Source: Vittaforma corneae ATCC 50505 (lineage: Eukaryota > Microsporidia > Nosematidae). From it: a stretch of 64,000 bases of DNA. The position numbers and the translations under genes were made by a program. The DNA lies in NCBI RefSeq assembly GCF_000231115.1, contig NW_006889836.1, positions 152,568-216,567 on the forward strand, read 5' to 3'. Below are positions 55,446 through 63,709 of the stretch, in pieces (positions within the stretch are counted from its first letter, which is position 1; each line of letters begins with the position of its first letter). A model generated the notes under the pieces. That model was not told the DNA's origin. It worked only from the letters and a program-made list of their open reading frames with translations, and ran no database searches.

Positions 55446-56577
55446 AAGTACTTTTCGACAGTTCTTTTCCATATCCGTGGGATTTTGCAACTGTGTCAGC
55501 TGAAAACTCCGAAACCTGACTGACCATTTTATGAAACATTAATAGCCACCTATTTATAAACAGAAAGTATATTAAAAATAAAACTATAAATGAACCATTC
55601 TTTGTTATTAAGCTGTCAGAAAACTTGTTTGAAATTGAAGCATAGATTTGAAGGACAACTACCATTTCAATGGTTTTGAGAAAGAAAAGTGTCAAAATCT
55701 TTTTTATCAATGAACAAAATTCAGAATGTCCTATTTCATGCATCAAAATTGCTTCAAATTCATTGCTTGTAAGATTTTGATAGTCACCATATATTTCAAT
55801 TCTTTCATATGAGCCCCAACCTACTAATGCTGCATTTATACTTTGAGATTTTTTAAGTTTCTCTGAATATACTTTGTTTTGGAGTCCTCTTTCAATCAGA
55901 TAATCTCTAACATTTTTTGAGAATTCTGAAATGTTGACTTTTTTCATGTTTTCTAAGTTTACATCCTCTAAGGATACAAAGTCAGATATTGCCTTAACAA
56001 AATATGCCATATAGCAAGCAATAATAAGCTTTGAAGAATATACTTTAAAGAGTTTCTTAAGTATCATGTAGAAAGTAGGTAGCACAAACAAGCCTAGAAA
56101 TGTGTAGAAAAGAATTGCTGCTAAAGTCAAGCTTTCTCCTGAAAATATATTAGCAAAAATTTTACTTCCAAAAACCGAAGCTAAAAGGAAGGTGCTAATT
56201 AATGAAATAAATAAGAGTTCTTTCATCCTTACACTGTGTCTAAATTTTGGAAGTATGTCAATACTGCTTGATATTACAGTTTGTAGTGATTTTCTAAATA
56301 TTAAATTTAGGAATAGTAATGAAGAGCCTAACACACAAAAATGCTTAAAAATTTCACTAGGAATTCTGTTTGTGCGCTTTTCAAGAGCTTTGAGTTGTGA
56401 ATTAATGTATTTTTTGTCGCTTGAAATAAGCTCAAGTGTTTTTGAGTTGGCTGGTAGACCATATAATTGTTTTGATAATGAAAATTCCAGTTGACGGTCA
56501 AATGAAAATTCATTAAGCAAAGTAAGCATTCCTAGAATAAAAGAAGACCAAACAGCAATGATGAATACGTTTTTCAT
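55441..56577 (-). CDS. STE24: CAAX prenyl protease 1 (Ste24), 5' segment
   Basis: Zinc metalloprotease of the ER membrane that trims prenylated CAAX proteins. Multiple membrane segments; catalytic HEIGH motif in FEAILMHEIGHSEFC, preceded by INAALVGWGSYERIEIYGDY. Third ligand region EFSADTVAKSHGYGKEL. Stops at TGA right after SKSTL, before the conserved final helix, which sits in the +1 frame (previous entry). The N-terminus is compact relative to yeast Ste24 but has the family plan. Confidence 0.92.
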   Translation of the reverse strand: MKNVFIIAVWSSFILGMLTLLNEFSFDRQLEFSLSKQLYGLPANSKTLELISSDKKYINSQLKALEKRTNRIPSEIFKHFCVLGSSLLFLNLIFRKSLQTVISSSIDILPKFRHSVRMKELLFISLISTFLLASVFGSKIFANIFSGESLTLAAILFYTFLGLFVLPTFYMILKKLFKVYSSKLIIACYMAYFVKAISDFVSLEDVNLENMKKVNISEFSKNVRDYLIERGLQNKVYSEKLKKSQSINAALVGWGSYERIEIYGDYQNLTSNEFEAILMHEIGHSEFCSLIKKILTLFFLKTIEMVVVLQIYASISNKFSDSLITKNGSFIVLFLIYFLFINRWLLMFHKMVSQVSEFSADTVAKSHGYGKELSKSTL

Positions 56578-56714
56578 AGCTTTTCAAAATGAAAATTAAA
56601 TTAAATGGACCTGAAACAATAGTTTCAAAAGAACTAATAATTGAAACTAATTGAAATTGCTTTAAAAACATTGATTTTGATACTGATTTATTGTAAAACT
56701 AAAATTTTTAAGTT

Positions 56715-58697
56715 TTAGTTTGAGTTAAAAGTTAAATGATTGTCCTCATCCTGACTAGAATCTTCAATCACTGTTGAATTTAAATTTGTAGAAAGTGTCA
56801 AAAGATTCTTTTCAGGCATATCAAAAGTGTTTTTACAAACTTCATGGTCATTGACACATTCATTATTGTGTAATATTTCTAAATTCTTATCATCACTATA
56901 TGCTGCTAAATTAATGAATTGCCCAACACCATTCAATGTGCTATCTAATGATTCGTTGTTTTCGTATTTTCTACTTAATCCATCAGTAGCTATATAGCTC
57001 AACAGCTTATTATCTATTGGTTTGTCATTAGTCAACTGAACAGGATTAATGAATTCAGAAGACCCCTTAAGACTATCAACATTGTTAATATCATTGGCAT
57101 TATAGATCGCATTTTCATCTATTGAATGGATAGGATTAATATATTCCAAAAATCCTTTCAACTTATTATTAATATGGATATCACCAATACTAGGAATTGT
57201 ATTTTCGAGAGATGATTCAATCATAACGATCTTTTCATTTTTCCCAGAATTATTTAGTTTAAAATGATTAGTGTTTAAAAAACTAGTAGAAAAGACTGGA
57301 AAAGTAGGTGGAGAATACTGTTTGTTTTTCTTTTCTTTTGTACATATATTTGAAAATATAGAATTCCCAGAACCTGATAATAAATTGATTGAGTTGGACG
57401 ATGGATTTAAGTCAGTACCAATCGAAACAGAATTTTCATTAAAACTAGGCTCAAAGATATTAATGGAGGATATGCTACCACTGTTGTCAACAGAATCAGT
57501 CAGATAACTTTTGTATCTTGAAGATGAATTCAACATCTGAGATTTTGGTATATCAAATGCCTGAGAACATTTGGGCATGACTTTTTTAGTCTTTTGTGGT
57601 ACTCGTTCTGCATTACTCTTGACTTTTCTTGAAGATTTAACTGCAGGATAGTTACTTTCAGGTTTTATATATGCGTTTAGATCTTGAATGCTCTTCATAC
57701 TTTCAGAGTCTATCGATGTATCTATTTTCTTAGCTTTAGTAATTTGATTATCATTTTTTGTTGATATTGCGGATTTACTATTACACTCTTTCAACATAAA
57801 TTGCCCAGCTAATACCTTTTCTAAATCATATCCTGAGCTTTCAACCTTCAAACAAATATTCTTGAAAATATAATGCTTGATCTTAGTTTTATTTGTGCAT
57901 TTTTCAGGTAATATAGTAGACAAATATTCAATTGCTAAATTCTTGACATGCTTAACGCTTTTTTCGGTTTTACATACATAGAAAGCAATATATAGGATGA
58001 TAAACTCTATCATTTCGTCTACAAATAGTTCATCTTTCAGCTTTTCAAAATTTTTCATATCAATTGAAAAATTTTTATCACATGATGCGCATTCCATATA
58101 ATTTTTGAAGCAAGATTCAATTTTTGAGTGTAAGCTTTTAAACTCAGTCTCAAAGTCATTTTCAAGAACGGAAGAACAATTCAATGTTGATAAATAACCT
58201 TCTTGTTTGAATGCAAAAATTATTTTATGTTTCAGGTATCTTTCAAACTCAGAGAAGGTGCTTCTAATAAAAACCATCCAAATTAATGCATTATCAAATC
58301 TTGGATCCTTTCTATATTTGCAACTTTGGTTTATAGACTTTATTAACCTTTTTTCAAATTCAAATTGCAACATTTTTGATGAATCTTCATTAAATTCTTG
58401 TTCATTATTTTGTATTGTATCAACCAACTTTTGTTTCTTCAAGCTATTGTTGTATTTTCTTGCAATTTTCTTTGGATCCTCAGTAATTTTACCTTTGTAA
58501 ACGAAAAAATTTTCTAATTTGCATTCAAGCTCAACAACATCAAATTCACCTTCAAAAGATTCTAAAAATGGATCATTGTAGTCGTAGTCGTCAACCTTAC
58601 GTCTTTTCTTGAGTTTTTCTGGCTTAAAATCTATCTGCATACTTTCAAAGATGTTAATTTGAATGTTTTTTCTCTCATCTGAGTTTTGAGTATCCAT
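56715..58697 (-). CDS. HPC2: Hpc2/ubinuclein-like HIR histone chaperone subunit
   Basis: A 660-residue protein, start chosen at ATG 58697 with TGCCCATTCAAG upstream. Residues about 14-62 carry a probable Hpc2-related domain: KRRKVDDYDYNDPFLES then FFVYKGKITEDPKK, matching the 'YD--DPFIDDSE...FFVY-G' signature. A helical, Cys-containing middle domain (120-310) follows. The C-terminal ~340 residues are an Asn/Ser-rich low-complexity tail with three loosely repeated units, each containing FLEYINPI, SEFINPV or VGQFINLA. The HRD binds HIRA and H3.3 in known systems; that role here is inferred from this one domain. Confidence 0.58.
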   Translation of the reverse strand: MDTQNSDERKNIQINIFESMQIDFKPEKLKKRRKVDDYDYNDPFLESFEGEFDVVELECKLENFFVYKGKITEDPKKIARKYNNSLKKQKLVDTIQNNEQEFNEDSSKMLQFEFEKRLIKSINQSCKYRKDPRFDNALIWMVFIRSTFSEFERYLKHKIIFAFKQEGYLSTLNCSSVLENDFETEFKSLHSKIESCFKNYMECASCDKNFSIDMKNFEKLKDELFVDEMIEFIILYIAFYVCKTEKSVKHVKNLAIEYLSTILPEKCTNKTKIKHYIFKNICLKVESSGYDLEKVLAGQFMLKECNSKSAISTKNDNQITKAKKIDTSIDSESMKSIQDLNAYIKPESNYPAVKSSRKVKSNAERVPQKTKKVMPKCSQAFDIPKSQMLNSSSRYKSYLTDSVDNSGSISSINIFEPSFNENSVSIGTDLNPSSNSINLLSGSGNSIFSNICTKEKKNKQYSPPTFPVFSTSFLNTNHFKLNNSGKNEKIVMIESSLENTIPSIGDIHINNKLKGFLEYINPIHSIDENAIYNANDINNVDSLKGSSEFINPVQLTNDKPIDNKLLSYIATDGLSRKYENNESLDSTLNGVGQFINLAAYSDDKNLEILHNNECVNDHEVCKNTFDMPEKNLLTLSTNLNSTVIEDSSQDEDNHLTFNSN

Positions 58698-58961
58698 CTT
58701 GAATGGGCATTGTTGTGGAGCTGAGAAGTAAAGCAACTTTTCCATAGAAATTAAATATAAATATTGTGTGTGCCTAAAAGTTTTCATAATTAAACATAAC
58801 ATATCCACATTTGACCAAATAAAAGATTTATATCTTTTTAAATACAGAGTTTTACTTGATTTTATTAACAGAAGATCGATTTTTTTATTTTTATTTTTAA
58901 TCTTTTATATTAACATTAACTACAGGCAAAAATACAGGCATACTTTAGGTTTTTATTAATT

Positions 58962-59456
58962 TCATATCAAATTTTGATCTAGCATATCGTTTTTAATATG
59001 ATAAACTTCAATAACTGGCCCTTCCTTCTTTAATAACATTTCTTCAAAATCTATAAGACATAGGCCGATTGCAAATATCCCTTGATTTAATATTTCAATG
59101 CCAACAACATCATCTTTTTTAAAGTGTACTGATTGGTTTTGATATTTTATTACTCCAGGTGCCATCACATCAGCACCCCTGCTGAGTGGGCCAACCGCAC
59201 CTTCGTCTAATACAACTGTTTTAAACAAACTTTTATCAAAATTTTGAATAGTTGGATAAATCCGATTGTAGTACTCAAAAAACAAGAATTTTTCCGAGTC
59301 ACGTATTAACTTAAGCTTGCCGGTAATTTGAACCATTTTATATTCTGTTTTCATGTCTAGAACATTCCCCATAGCTACGTTGTACTTCTTTTTGTCTGAT
59401 TTACTCATAGTAGAGCAGCATGTCTTTGTACCAATTTTGTCAAATAAGCCTTTCAT
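58962..59456 (-). CDS. TMA20: MCT-1/Tma20 PUA-domain translation factor
   Basis: A 164-residue ribosome-associated recycling and re-initiation factor. The C-terminal PUA domain is clear: FKTVVLDEGAVGPLSRGADV, MAPGVIKY, VVGIEILNQGIFAIGLC, EEMLLKKEGPVIEVYH and IKNDMLD, matching MCT-1/Tma20. The N-terminal DUF1947-like region is shorter. TACCC is immediately upstream of the ATG at 59456; an in-frame GTG at 59468 was not used. Confidence 0.88.
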   Translation of the reverse strand: MKGLFDKIGTKTCCSTMSKSDKKKYNVAMGNVLDMKTEYKMVQITGKLKLIRDSEKFLFFEYYNRIYPTIQNFDKSLFKTVVLDEGAVGPLSRGADVMAPGVIKYQNQSVHFKKDDVVGIEILNQGIFAIGLCLIDFEEMLLKKEGPVIEVYHIKNDMLDQNLI

Positions 59457-59609
59457 GGGTAAACCCACAATTAATCAAATAAAACTATTTAAATTTAATA
59501 CAATAAAATGGTTAGAATACCATCTCTAAAGCATTCCCAATTGCAAAGAACTTCATTTTAATTAATTTTTAAACTAACTCATTCGCTGAGATTTTTACAG
59601 CCCCAAAAA

Positions 59610-60314
59610 ATGGCAGATAAACAAATTACAGGAAATACATTCACCGAAGAAGGCAGACTTTCTCAAGCCGAATTTGCGATTAAAAATGTAAATGATGCAG
59701 GAACTATTATTGGACTTGTGTGTTCCAATGGTGTTGTTCTTCTTGGAATAAACCTTGTAAAATCTTCAAGTATTGAAAAAATCTATAAAGTCAATGATAA
59801 GGCTTATGTGGCAGTCTCTGGAATATTTAGTGATGCTTTACGACTACTAAAATTTGCAAGAGTTAAAAGCGTTAGTGTAAAGGAGGTGTTAGGAAAATAT
59901 CCACGTATTTCAGTACTATGTGATTTAATTAGTCAAGAGAAACAATATTATACTCAGATGGTAAGTGCTAGACCCTTTGGTGTATCTTTCCTTTATTCTG
60001 GCTATGAAAACGATGAATATGTACTTTTTTCAACTGATCCTTCCGGCACTGTAAACAGATGGAAAGCTTGTTGTTTTGGGATGGACTCTGATACCATAAG
60101 CTCTTGTCTTAGAAATGAAATTTCTGAAATTAATTACAATTTGGAGGAGGGTATTGAAAAGATCTTAAGAATATATGGAAAAACAAAAGAATGGAGTACT
60201 GATATTGCAGAAAGATTAGAAATACTTGCATTTAAAGAACGTAATAGTCGCATGCTCCATCACGAAGAAATTAAAGAGATTATTTCCAAGATTGGAAAAG
60301 AGACAAGTCAATAA
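59610..60314 (+). CDS. PRE9: 20S proteasome subunit alpha3
   Basis: Alpha-ring subunit. KQYYTQMVSARPFGVSFLY, STDPSGTVNRWKACCFGMDS and the Lys-Glu C-terminal helix (HHEEIKEIISKIG) identify alpha3. The alpha signature is degenerate: TFTEEGRLSQAEFAIKN in place of FSPEGRLYQVEYA, and no Tyr-Asp-Arg gate motif. TTACAGCCCCAAAAA precedes the ATG. 234 residues. Confidence 0.9.
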   Translation: MADKQITGNTFTEEGRLSQAEFAIKNVNDAGTIIGLVCSNGVVLLGINLVKSSSIEKIYKVNDKAYVAVSGIFSDALRLLKFARVKSVSVKEVLGKYPRISVLCDLISQEKQYYTQMVSARPFGVSFLYSGYENDEYVLFSTDPSGTVNRWKACCFGMDSDTISSCLRNEISEINYNLEEGIEKILRIYGKTKEWSTDIAERLEILAFKERNSRMLHHEEIKEIISKIGKETSQ

Positions 60315-60501
60315 ATCGTATTTTACTGATTTGAACTGATTTTAATCTAATTACTTATTTAAGAAACTATTGCTTAATTTTTAAAAATTTCAAAAGATAC
60401 ATTTATTCAAAGAACAAATGTGTTAAAAAACACAACTGGATAAGCTAAATATATAATAAATCAATGTATTCAGCTTAAAACACACATGTAAATCAAACTA
60501 T

Positions 60502-61035
60502 TTACTTATATTCTTGAGAATGCTTGTTAATATTGTCTAAGATAATATTGAATTCAACTACCTCATCAAATTCCCCAAGAGATCCTCTACTCACTCTTAT
60601 TAAACTATCCAATTCAGATTCTGAATCGTATGCTATTGGCTGGCCATTAGAATATTTGGATTCCAATCGTTCACAAGGACTGTTAAGATAGCTAGCTACA
60701 CCGTACAACTCTTGCTCAAGAAACTCTTTAATAAAAATATCTATCATTCGATAATTATAATCATCCTCAGCATACTCCCGATGGTCTGCACATTGAATAT
60801 GCGTGTTGTAATCCTCATACTTTACATAACACACCTCACAGTATCCAGACTTTATCTGATTCTTTTTCATTGGTTTTACACTTCTTCTTGCATTTGAGAA
60901 AGGACAGCATAGTACAGGACTAGACAAATTAATAATGGGAGTTTCTCTAATATATTCTTTGTATATTGGCTGGAATTTTCCTTTAACATCCTCTATCAAA
61001 ATGTAGGGAAATTTGAAAGTCGTATATTTTCTCAT
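60502..61035 (-). CDS. DBF4: Dbf4, regulatory subunit of Cdc7 kinase (minimal form)
   Basis: Activator of the replication-initiation kinase Cdc7. Motif M is RKYTTFKFPYILIEDVKGKF with QPIYKEY; motif C (DBF zinc finger) is SGYCEVCYVKYEDYNTHIQC then HREYAEDDYNYRMID. These are the two Cdc7-binding regions. No BRCT-like motif N is present from the ATG at 61035 (177 residues), which has a GAGGG 7-11 nt upstream. The frame is open to 61158. An ATG at 61168 with CCC 15 nt upstream begins a 24-codon frame in +1 register, so an N-terminal extension split by a frame change is possible. Confidence 0.88.
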   Translation of the reverse strand: MRKYTTFKFPYILIEDVKGKFQPIYKEYIRETPIINLSSPVLCCPFSNARRSVKPMKKNQIKSGYCEVCYVKYEDYNTHIQCADHREYAEDDYNYRMIDIFIKEFLEQELYGVASYLNSPCERLESKYSNGQPIAYDSESELDSLIRVSRGSLGEFDEVVEFNIILDNINKHSQEYK

Positions 61036-61168
61036 CCTTAGACCCTCGTTCTGTACTTCAAGAAAAACTAAAAAAGGCGGGAAAAGAGTACAGTCAAACA
61101 AACATAGTAGGTTGTTGTTTGTTATACTGTAGTTGATAAAATATAGCGTCACAATCACTTTCTTGCAT

Positions 61169-61523
61169 TTATTTTAATTGATGGGTTTTTGTAATTAAGA
61201 GTGTTAACATGAAAATATAAAAAGTGAAAAAAATCAAACAACGACAGCACAAGACAAATATATTGAAAATACACAAATATAATTACCTGATACAAAGTAT
61301 TAAATAAGAAAATTAATATTAAGGATGATTTTCTGACAGCTTTTTCATAATCTGCATACTAGGTTTTATATATTGTAATATTAATTGGCTAAATTGTGTA
61401 AAATAATATTCATTTATCAATTCCACTTGGTTATCAAATGTTGGTTTCTTGAGTTTGATAAATGATTGGACACTTTTGTAATAGTTTAAAACCATTGTGG
61501 TAGCTGAGATTACAAAAGTTTAA
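61169..61523. other. Divergent intergenic region, 355 bp
   Basis: AT-rich region between DBF4 and the arrestin-like gene. No supported RNA or repeat. A CCC run (complement of 61183-61185) could be the start signal of the ATG at 61168 on the minus strand. Confidence 0.35.
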
Positions 61524-62447
61524 ATGATTGAAATACACCTGAATAAATCACATTATTTTCCAACAAATATGATAGAAGGCCAAATAAGATTGAAGATTGA
61601 AGACCTGATAATGATAAAGTCTCTAAATATGAAATTTTATAAGAAACAGAAAATACTACTCAAAAAGATAGATGGATCTATACCTGAACTTATAATTGAT
61701 AGTGAAAGGATTGTTAGTGAGAGTATGCATGAGTTTTGCCAGAACTGTGAATTGAACTCTGGCGAACATGTTTTTCCTTTTAAGCTTAAACTCAAATATG
61801 AAGAAAATGGTACTGGAACGGTAAAAGGATATTTCTATGATTCAGTTTGTCAAATTGAAAATATTTGTGTCTTAGAAGGTATATGCATAGCCTACAATTC
61901 TAAATATTCAACCAAAAAAATAGTATCAATTTTTGATAAAAATGAAGAAAAATGTCAAACCGACTTCAAAATTAAGACAAATACTTTTCTGTGTCTTTTT
62001 GACAAAACAATACCTTATAGAATACTGCTTGATAAATTATGGTATATTAGAGGAGATAGCATTTCTGTTGATTGCTTTTCAATTGTTAAAACATCTCAAC
62101 CCGTGGTAGCAAGCGTTTCTGGAAAGCTATATCAACTTGTAATCATTAATTGGCCAGAACATAACATAATCAAATCAAAGTTAATGTGTATATCAAATGG
62201 ATTTCCTTCAAATAAAAATCGATTTAAATTGCAGTTTAGAATTCCAATGAATACAGGCCCAAGTATAACAGAGAAGGAGTTTGTAGTAAGAACAGTTATA
62301 TTTTTTGAGTTAAAGCTTTATAACGGTTCAGTTCTCAAAATTAAAAAATATCTAAATATAGGAGAACCATATTTTGAATTGCCTGATATTGAAAATAAAA
62401 GTTTTGCGAAGGGAATTACATTTTCGGAGAGAATATTAGAATACTAA
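61524..62447 (+). CDS. Arrestin-fold protein (ART/Vps26-like)
   Basis: A 307-residue, strand-rich protein with the arrestin layout. N-lobe: EIHLNKSHYFPTNMIEGQIR (first two strands and the 'G-----L' turn), SLNMKFYKKQKILL and the hallmark NSGEHVFPFKLKL, the counterpart of 'PGEH-FPF'. C-lobe: KLWYIRGDSISVDCF and FKLQFRIPMNTGPSI with the family 'IP----P'. No PPxY motifs, so an alpha-arrestin ligase adaptor role is not supported; a trafficking scaffold is more likely. No C-run at the start. Confidence 0.6.
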   Translation: MIEIHLNKSHYFPTNMIEGQIRLKIEDLIMIKSLNMKFYKKQKILLKKIDGSIPELIIDSERIVSESMHEFCQNCELNSGEHVFPFKLKLKYEENGTGTVKGYFYDSVCQIENICVLEGICIAYNSKYSTKKIVSIFDKNEEKCQTDFKIKTNTFLCLFDKTIPYRILLDKLWYIRGDSISVDCFSIVKTSQPVVASVSGKLYQLVIINWPEHNIIKSKLMCISNGFPSNKNRFKLQFRIPMNTGPSITEKEFVVRTVIFFELKLYNGSVLKIKKYLNIGEPYFELPDIENKSFAKGITFSERILEY

Positions 62448-62674
62448 CTTTGAATAAATACTATCATATTTCTTTCATTTGACTACGTTTAGTTGGTATT
62501 TTGGTGTTTGTTAAATAGATGAGCTTATGTATTTTTAGTGAAAACTATATATTATTATCAAAACTCCTGATATTATTATAGATGAACTTTATCTATAGTC
62601 ATAATTTATATAGAGACATTTTTTACTTTAAAATTTTTTAGAAATCTTAATAAACCCATTCGTCCTCCTATACA

Positions 62675-63709
62675 ATGAATAGTTTACAGCGCTCGAAAAT
62701 TATAAAAATAATATTTATAGTACTATTGCTGTTCATGCTAATTCCTGGAAGCATATTGATATGTTATAGCATTCTTAAATCTGATGTAGAGATTTTTAAC
62801 GAAGATATTCCGTCAATTGAAATGCATCTTACTTCTTGTGGAATTGATAACATAGGAAACACATGCTTTTTCAATGCATGTATGCAATGCATCCTTTCAC
62901 TTCCTGCATTTGTCAATTATTTTTCTACTGAGACATTTAATTCTGAAACTCAGCCCATTTCTATAGCCTTCAAAAACTTTATTGAAGATTATAAAAAGTC
63001 TGAACAATCAGTAAATCCAAAAAAGTTTATCGAAGTACTTAAAGGAAGAGAGACAATGGCAAATCTTTTTAACAGGGAAGCCCAAGATGCAAGTGAATAT
63101 TTGATACAGTTCATTGAAACTATACATCTGGAAATTGTTGAAAGAGAAACTAAATCCTCCAATTTAACATCTGAAGATATTAAAAATCTAGATATTATTG
63201 GGAGATGGTTTGGAATTATATGTGAATATAGTATAAAATGCCAAGAATGTGAGAATACTATAATTACTAATACACTAGAAAGATTTCTGAAGTTAAACAT
63301 AACAGAAGGTGTGCAAAAATCCATAGATAACTTCCATCAATCAGTAATTATCAACGACAAAGATTATGAATGGGAGTGTAGAACACAAAATTGTGGAAAT
63401 ATTATACATTTAGACACTAATTCAATCAAATCAACCCCAAGATATCTGATTATTTACAATAGAACACTCATAATAGAATCTAATGAGGATTGTAATGTTA
63501 AAATTTATATTGATCAAAATATTAAAATCAACAATACTGAATACAAACTTATTGGTGTGATATTTTATGAAAGAAGGCAAAGACATTATTATGCAATATG
63601 TAACAGGAACAAATGGATAATATTCAATGATGCTTCATATAACCAAAATGCAAAATTTTCTGCAAAATCTAATTCAGTATACATGTTGTTATATTCCCAA
63701 ATTTACTAA
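62675..63709 (+). CDS. Membrane-anchored ubiquitin-specific protease (USP)
   Basis: Cysteine deubiquitinase of 344 residues. An N-terminal membrane anchor (about 10-33, IIKIIFIVLLLFMLIPGSIL) precedes a USP domain. Catalytic Cys64 lies in GIDNIGNTCFFNACMQ, and the QEAQDASEYLIQFIE-type Q/D box is represented by NREAQDASEYLIQF. Zn knuckles are IKCQECEN and WECRTQNCGN. The His box is RRQRHYYAI (His304), and WIIFNDASY gives the final Asp/Asn. An N-terminal anchor plus short USP domain is the plan of USP30 and Ubp16, which sit on the mitochondrial outer membrane; in microsporidia ER or mitosome are candidates. Confidence 0.9.
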   Translation: MNSLQRSKIIKIIFIVLLLFMLIPGSILICYSILKSDVEIFNEDIPSIEMHLTSCGIDNIGNTCFFNACMQCILSLPAFVNYFSTETFNSETQPISIAFKNFIEDYKKSEQSVNPKKFIEVLKGRETMANLFNREAQDASEYLIQFIETIHLEIVERETKSSNLTSEDIKNLDIIGRWFGIICEYSIKCQECENTIITNTLERFLKLNITEGVQKSIDNFHQSVIINDKDYEWECRTQNCGNIIHLDTNSIKSTPRYLIIYNRTLIIESNEDCNVKIYIDQNIKINNTEYKLIGVIFYERRQRHYYAICNRNKWIIFNDASYNQNAKFSAKSNSVYMLLYSQIY

